From positions 341,227,948 to 341,291,947 of the forward strand of contig NC_058523.1 of assembly GCF_904849725.1 (NCBI RefSeq): DNA of 64,000 nt, in the 5' to 3' direction. Made by a program: the position numbers and the translations under genes. The notes under the pieces were generated by a model. It searched no databases, was not told where the DNA came from, and saw only the letters and a program-made list of their open reading frames with translations. Shown in pieces: positions 58,601-64,000 of the stretch. Each line of letters starts with the position of its first letter. Within the stretch, counting starts at the first letter, position 1. Origin of the DNA: Hordeum vulgare subsp. vulgare (taxonomy: Eukaryota > Streptophyta > Magnoliopsida > Poales > Poaceae).

Positions 58601-59779
58601 TGTGAGATCATCATCTTCAAGCACGCGCAGAAGAACGGCCTCCGACGGAAGAGGCACGCTCGCCGGCCAGTCGTCGACGGTCTTCTCTGAGTCCTCCCCA
58701 TCGAAGGTGTCGTCCGATGACACCTCTACCGGACCAGAGCCCTCGGCCAGGAAGAGGCCGCGCTCATCGAAGACAGGAAACGCGGCGATCAGGTTGGCCC
58801 GGTCGTCGAGATGATACAGTGGACCCAGAGCCTCGGGTATCTCACCGGGGTCACCGCCCAGCAGGGTTGCGACAACCCTGTTCAACTCCTTAGTAGGGAG
58901 GTCCTGGGACCAGAGCCTAAGCCTGTCGTCACCGAGGTGGTAGTCCCATAGGGGCCTGGAATGGGCCTGAAGGGACTCGAGGCGCTATGCCAAGAATTCC
59001 TTCACTATCATCCCACGGGCCAGCCTCTTGGCGCTGATGTCGCGCGAGAAGCGCTCCAGGACAGGCACGGCCCGAGGGTCGGAGAGCTTCGCTGAGCTCC
59101 ACACAGAAGTCTTCTCCGGCAGCCCCTTCGGCACCTCCAGCCGAGGGTTGGCGTCCTTGAGGCTCATGAGAACCCAACGGTGCATGTAGTTTTCCACCAT
59201 CTTCCCGGCCTTCACGAGCAAATTGCCGCTCTGGGCCGCTATGAAGGAGACGCATGCCGACAAATGGGCGCTGTCGTGCAGGCGCAGGTTGAAGAAATGG
59301 CGGAAGACGGCTACTAAAGACCACACGCCTATGAAGGCCTCGCAGTAGAAATCAAAGATGGAGATGAGCAAGATGGAGTTGGGCTGGAGGTGAAGGGCCT
59401 CGATCCCATAGTGCTTCAGGATGGCGGTGAAGAATAGGGAGAAAGGCGACACCAGCCCGGCGAAGACGCTATGAAGGAACAAGGGGTACACCGCTTTCGA
59501 CGCGGGCCGCTTTGCCGTGGCGCCAGACCAGATCAGGGTCCGCCCGTGCTCGCTGGACTCGGCCGCTGTCCATGGGAGAACGAGGGTAAGATCCACATCC
59601 TTGGAGCTGGCGCACTCTAGGAGCAGAGGAGCCGGGCAGGACCTTGCGTTTCTATCTTCTGCTTGCAGGCGGGCGCCATCGCTGAACCTACCAGGGGACT
59701 TCGCGGTGCTGGATCTGGGAGACGCTGGTTGGAGTTGGAGACCGACGAGTAAGAGCCAGTGCGGTAGACGGGAAAGCAA
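58574..59779 (-). pseudogene. Antisense ORF of element I, Transposase_28-like, one nonsense codon
   Basis: A minus-strand frame of about 400 codons from ATG at 59779. It contains YPLFLHSVFAGLVSPFSLFF, LHLQPNSILLISIFDFYCEAFIGV, HSAHLSACVSFIA-like text and DPRAVPVLERFSRDISA. I recognise these as the 'putative gypsy type transposon' (Transposase_28) domain found antisense in grass Gypsy elements. A single TAG at 58985-58987 divides the frame; the remainder (58984-58574) stays open in the same frame and ends with an acidic tail. Biochemical role unknown. It lies head-on to the gag-protease transcript, just before the 3' LTR. Confidence 0.78.
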
Positions 59780-59967
59780 TAACAGACCAGCTCAACGAGT
59801 CAGATTCGTCATAACTCGGGTGAAGACAAAAGGCAAGGCAGGCCCGACATCAGCCGCGTGACGCACACCGGCCTAGCCCACTGGCATTTAGGGCCCACCA
59901 CGCCTCAGGCCGCCCCCGAGGCTTCGCCCAAAAGCCAACCCGAGCGCGTGGTGGGCCCGAGGGCTAC

Positions 59968-60862
59968 TATTAGAGTTTTGGGAATGGGGGTACCCAGGTC
60001 AGCCTGCGTGTGGTCCAGGGCTGGATCACTTCATCGACCACACACAACCAGGCACGACACCACTCGGGGCAAGGCCCTCGCGAGGGCCCGATCCTCGCGA
60101 GGAGGAAGAGCACCAAGGCCCGCAGGGGGCCTCCTCAGGACCCCTCCGGAGTGGCGGAGATTCCGAGGCAAGACCCGGCCTCAGGAGTCAAGGATGACAC
60201 GGGGAAAGGACAGGCGAGCAACGGATTGCAGAATGGTGCAGTTTCACCTTTCATGCAAAGGAGGGAAGGACGTACACGGGTTCCCAAGGCATCTTCCAAA
60301 GGTTTCCTTTTTGGTTGAACAAGGCCATCGCCGCCCGCCAGCAGGACACACGTCATCCCTGGACCCATCCCTCTAGCGCTGGCAGCCACATTGTAGGCGA
60401 AGACCACCTTTGGACAGGAGGAGCATGTTTCCCTGTTCCCCTTCAAAATTGGCCGTTGTGGGATCCCTTCCCGCCCTTGCGATAAGGGACGAGGACCTAG
60501 GCCGCCACTATACATAGAGGATAGGTTACTTCGTAGAGAGGGACCAACCGGATCAGATCCAGTCATTAATTCACCCACCGGCACGAGACAAAAGCCACCC
60601 AGCCTCCGGAGGCCCTCGAACACTGTACTAGTTCATCCACCAACGTCCACGGAAGGCAATCCACCAAAGCAGGAGTAGGGTATTACGCTTCTCAGCGGCC
60701 CGAACCTGGCTAAATTGCCATGTTCTGTGTCTTCCTCACCATCGAGTGAGTTCCCTGCCATCCCCAGCGAGTAGCGAGTTAGGTTAGGCGATCCCGCGAG
60801 AGATCTTCGTGCACGCCCCCGAGTTCGAATCTTTAGGGTTTTGTGGAGCCCGAAATCCGACA
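59968..60862 (+). repeat. 3' LTR of element I
   Basis: Starts TATTAGAGTTTTGGGAATGG (TG changed to TA), preceded by the purine-rich GGTGGGCCCGAGGGC. Ends ...CCCGAAATCCGACA. It contains a direct short duplication near 60074-60100 (CTCGCGAGG) absent from the 5' copy. Confidence 0.85.
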
Positions 60863-60867
60863 CAACC

Positions 60868-62780
60868 CGACAGGTTGGGCCGCCTCGGGTGGCTTCTCTC
60901 GCCTGTTAGGCACAATGCCTCCTTTCTTTTTCTATTTTTGCAGAAACTTGCAAAAATTCGTTAGAAATAAATATTTGTCCAAACACAAATATTTGTCCAC
61001 CTAAAATATTGCAATATTGAGTAGTATTTAATAATGCCACTTGTGAAATTTTTTACAAATGTTTTATGTACTAGTTTTATTTGAAACCTTGATTTGAATA
61101 TTTGAAACCACTCTCAAAATAGTTTTCAAAGCTTTTCACACATCAAAACCAGAGACAAGTAGCATAGTATTTTATAGAGTTGTGTGACATTTTGGAACTG
61201 GATTATTTTCTCTGTTTTTGTTGTGTTCTTATTTTTTCCCGTTAATATTGCAATGGTAGATTGCGTTGTTGACAAGGGATTTCGACCATAAGACTTCGAA
61301 CACCCCGAGCACTCTGTTGAGCCAAGCAAGAAGCCCTTTGACCATGACCATGAAACCCTTTTATGCATATCATATGGCACTGTATTTCCTTGCATCTGAA
61401 GCATGTTGAATTGGTGACCACCTCAGTGGGTCGTCTCCGATGTTTCCTTGTTAATACTTACATTGAGCATGACCGTACCTTCCTATGATGGTTGTGCAGG
61501 TGGAAAATAGTTAGGTTGCTCGTAGTTGCTACACAAATGGGATGGGAATATGCATGGTGATGATGAATGAAATGGTTTCAAAGATTTTTCAAAAATCCCA
61601 TCGGGTGCCACTAATGCCTCATGGAGATGGTGTTGAGAAAGAAGTGGACTACTCAGGCAGGTTGTGTGTGTGGTTTCAAAAACAGGAGGGATTTAAGATT
61701 TGTCGAATGTCCCAACCTTACATGTGCGACCATGATACCCCTTATGGGACGGGGCTTTGTCGATTACTTTGGTCGATGCTAGCAGAGAGCCCGCAATACT
61801 AGCGGCGGGTGTGGTGTGGTCACTCTCGAGATGGGGTCGTGCCAGGTAGGGCAACCATGAGCTATTTGTAGAGGCAGCGGGCACACCATTGTGTGCCCTC
61901 ATGGATGGTACGATCTAGAGCAAGGCACAAATGAGTGGACTATTTGTTTAGTGTAGCGAGGGGAGAGGCATTGTTCGGGTGCTTACCTCGGGTATGTAAT
62001 ATATGTTGAGTCGTAGATGACATGAAAATTTCCCCGAGTCTTGTGGGTACAACGCACAACCTCTGCAGAGTGTAAAACTATTGGAATAGTGATGTCCCAA
62101 GTTAAGGATAGTTGGGTGGTGCTCCTTAAACTATATGTCCAGAAGTTTTCACATAAATGAAGTGTTCGTGCATGAGAAAGGAGATGGTATAGAACTTGGC
62201 GTGATGGCCGGACAAGGGATGGTCAACCCTGAGTTGATATTGATATATGTAACCTGTTCGTATGGATATTGGTTACCCTATGATGCATACCCTCAAAGAT
62301 ATTGATCATATCATTGCACTTAAAAATTAGCTTTATGCAAATTACCTATTTAGTGCCATATCATGCCTTTTCATTACCTTGTTCCACGACATGGGTTGCT
62401 TGCGAGTACATTCAAAGTACTTATTGGCTTGCCACTCGTTATTTACTTGGTCAGGCATGGAAGAACAGGGATATGGAGAAGAGTTTGTTGGAGACAAACA
62501 TTTGAATTAGGACGCTTCCCAGTCAGAATGCATGTAGGTTAAGGCGGATGGCATGGGTTCACGCTTTCGATCAAGAATTCCACTTCTATTTAATTACGGT
62601 GTGTTGGCCTTCGAGGCCCTATCTATGTAATACTTGACCTTAAGGGTCTCTATTTGTATCAGACGGTATGTATGGATGTAAGACTCTTGTTGTTCAGCTT
62701 CTGTGTTTAGTGAGGATTGATCTCTGGTATCAGTGTACACGTGCATTCGATGATCATGACTTGTGAATTGGGTCCCCACA
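60868..62780 (+). repeat. Element E 5' LTR, segment 4 (R/U5)
   Basis: AT-rich leader-type DNA ending GGGTCCCCACA just before the PBS. Frames at 61542-61802 and 62302-62505 have no motif. No gene seen in this 1.9 kb. Confidence 0.65.
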
Positions 62781-62784
62781 GAGC

Positions 62785-62797
62785 TGGTATCAGAGCC
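62785..62797 (+). other. Primer-binding site of element E
   Basis: TGGTATCAGAGCC, four bases after the LTR end, complementary to initiator tRNA-Met. Intact. Confidence 0.88.
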
Positions 62798-62955
62798 ATC
62801 CTCATTGTAGGAAGCCTTAGTTAGCATGGCCATCACATAGGATAAACCCCCTTCGAGAAACTATACATAGTACCTATAATTAGGAGTTTCTACACTTCTT
62901 ACCTCTTCCACTCTACTTCAAAATCATTATGACACCCTTGCCTTAAACCTGGTAG

Positions 62956-63558
62956 ATGGCCTTTGTACCCGAAGACCTCCTAGCATCCGGATTTCCCCTA
63001 CTCCTTGAGGACAGCGTAGAGAAGTGCCAGTTCCACCAATCACCTGTTTTCCTCTACCATGAGCGCTAGGTCAATGCCACCACGAAGACTTACCATGTTG
63101 ATGTGGTCGTGAAGGCAAACGACACCCCAACAAGTTGGTTCTTTGAAGGACCACACATGGAGACCCTGGTATTAGCTGTTGAAACAACTACACGGAAGGC
63201 ACTCATCCACCTGCGATACATCATTCTAGAGATGACTGACGATCTGGCTAGTGGCCACTTTCCTCTCAGGAAAGATGATATTGGAGAGAGTTGGACGTTG
63301 ATCCCATCCCCAGAGGATGGAACACCACTTAGGTTCCAGACCTACTTCAGCCTCTACGCTAATAGTGTGGCTCACACCCTGATTAAGGAGTGTGTGAAAC
63401 TCTACGAGGGACTTCACCACACTCATGAGCTACTCCTCCTAGCCAAAGCGAAGCTAGACAAGATCAAGAAGGATGGAGACCTCGAGGATGACCAGATGTC
63501 TCTTACAGAGGAGGAGTACGACCAACTGGGGATGCACATGCACATCATCGTCGCATGA
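62956..63558 (+). pseudogene. Element E 5'-proximal ORF, function unknown, one nonsense codon
   Basis: ATG at 62956 opens MAFVPEDLLASGFPLLLEDS. A TAG at 63067 interrupts, and the same frame continues from 63070 to the stop at 63556-63558 (about 200 codons in all). The later part has WFFEGPHMETLVLAVETTTRKALIHLRYIILEM and an acidic/Lys-rich C-terminal helix region (LLLAKAKLDKIKKDGDLEDDQMSLTEEEYDQL). No Retrotrans_gag or zinc knuckle motif is visible. Its place just after the PBS is where gag normally starts. I recall similar unclassified proteins from Triticeae long-LTR elements but cannot name a domain. Confidence 0.55.
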
Positions 63559-64000
63559 GTGCGAAGGAGTATCGAGCGCTCTTCACCGATCCACCAGCGA
63601 AGCGTCATCGGGATGAACCTCCTTGTCCTCCAACCCCTTGACAGGAGACGATGCTCATACAGATAATGACCAGGAGGAAGACCCAGAAGAGCGCGAGTAC
63701 GAGAACGAGCACTCCAACACTTAAATTCGAGAACCCCTAGGGTAGTATAAGTCATGTATCCCTCATGTGAAGTCGAGTCTGTGTATTGGTTCATATGAAA
63801 CCATGTGTGCTTGTTGCTTGTTTTTCTGTTTGTGTTTCGATGCAAGTTGCACTTTTTCCTTAAGCAACATGTGAGAAACTACATTGTCTATCTTATCTAA
63901 ATGTTATGAGTTGGGTCTTGTGACCTTTGGTTGTCACACTTGCACTATACCAACCCCTTTAGGCACATTTTCCTCTTGTTGTTGTTAAGTGCATCTATTC
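63559..64000 (+). other. Element E internal region to window end
   Basis: A short acidic frame fragment (near 63640-63720) then AT-rich non-coding DNA. Nothing recognised before the window ends. Confidence 0.4.

Larger units (their letters stand above)
53351..60862 (+). mobile_element. Element I: Gypsy retrotransposon with gag, protease and an antisense ORF
   Basis: LTRs 53351-54225 (875 bp) and 59968-60862 (895 bp), with target duplication CAACC (53346-53350; 60863-60867). The PBS-like TTGGCGCGACAGGTAGGGG follows the 5' LTR. Internal order: gag (54297-55530), protease-like (56178-56698), 1.9 kb non-coding with two tandem repeat families, then an antisense ORF (59779-58574). No RT or integrase motif. 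The LTR copies differ much more than those of F or the Copia (over 10% in the first 150 bp by eye, plus indels), so this insertion is older. The layout recalls the Tat/Retand lineage, which can carry antisense ORFs. Confidence 0.85.
18521..64000 (+). mobile_element. Element E: long-LTR retrotransposon enclosing three later insertions
   Basis: The LTR starts at 18521 (TATCACACCC, ancestral TG changed to TA) and ends at 62780 (GGGTCCCCACA). It is followed by a PBS for initiator tRNA-Met (TGGTATCAGAGCC at 62785-62797). Removing the three insertions leaves LTR segments 18521-19807, 21585-21689, 52456-53350 and 60868-62780, together about 4.2 kb. Internal DNA runs to the window end with one broken ORF (62956-63558). 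The 3' half is outside the window. Several Triticeae Gypsy families have giant LTRs of this size; I do not assign one. Because target duplications match at each internal junction, the continuity of the four LTR pieces is well supported. Confidence 0.75.

Overview
The window looks like intergenic DNA of a large-genome grass, most probably a member of the Triticeae (wheat, Aegilops, barley, rye). It is packed with LTR retrotransposons and DNA transposons whose terminal sequences I recognise from memory as Triticeae families: Angela/BARE-type Copia LTRs (TGTTGGAAATATGCC...), Athila-clade Gypsy LTRs of the Sabrina/WHAM kind (TGATACGTC...), and a CACTA element with TTTGCCGTCTGC subterminal repeats. 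I found no host gene, no tRNA or rRNA gene and no prokaryotic feature. Family names are recollection; no database was searched.

Layout. 1-5512: 3' half of an Athila-type element (A) with a coiled-coil accessory ORF, an inserted rearranged Angela unit (1333-2897) and its 3' LTR. 5513-7245: 5' end of another Athila-type element on the minus strand. 7246-10936: 3' part of a second element related to A (B), its LTR split by an unclassified insert. 11021-12443: minus-strand LTR relic with a 117-bp tandem repeat. 12446-14301: Mutator-like (MULE) relic whose transposase has lost its DDE core. 14302-16345: LTR relic and unassigned DNA. 16346-18520: Athila element D (LTR, PBS, start of gag), cut at 18521.

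From 18521 to the window end, one retrotransposon (E) has inserted into D. Its roughly 4.2-kb 5' LTR is stretched over 44 kb (18521-62780) because three later elements sit inside it: a solo Angela LTR (19808-21579), an Athila element F (21690-52450) and a gag-protease Gypsy element I (53351-60862) with an antisense Transposase_28-like ORF. F itself contains a CACTA transposon (25138-40011), which lies exactly in the protease active-site codons and carries a full Copia element (25388-33906). F's 3' LTR also contains a solo LTR G (44293-52399), which holds another solo LTR H (47697-51012). Target-site duplications support these joins: TCCAA, GACAG/GACAC, TTG, ATTGC, ATCAC, GCAAA, CAACC and AATAT. 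The nesting is five levels deep, so relative insertion order can be read directly.

Nothing here works as a cellular pathway. The coding content is transposon protein, almost all of it broken. F and I keep gag and protease but show no reverse transcriptase or integrase, so they look dependent on helpers. The Copia element has near-intact LTRs around a decayed interior. The most unusual structures are the Angela LTR shell around an antisense pol fragment (1333-2897), the seven tandem 390-bp hairpin units in the CACTA transposase intron (36345-39050), the antisense ORF of element I, and the LTR-in-LTR-in-LTR-in-LTR nest.
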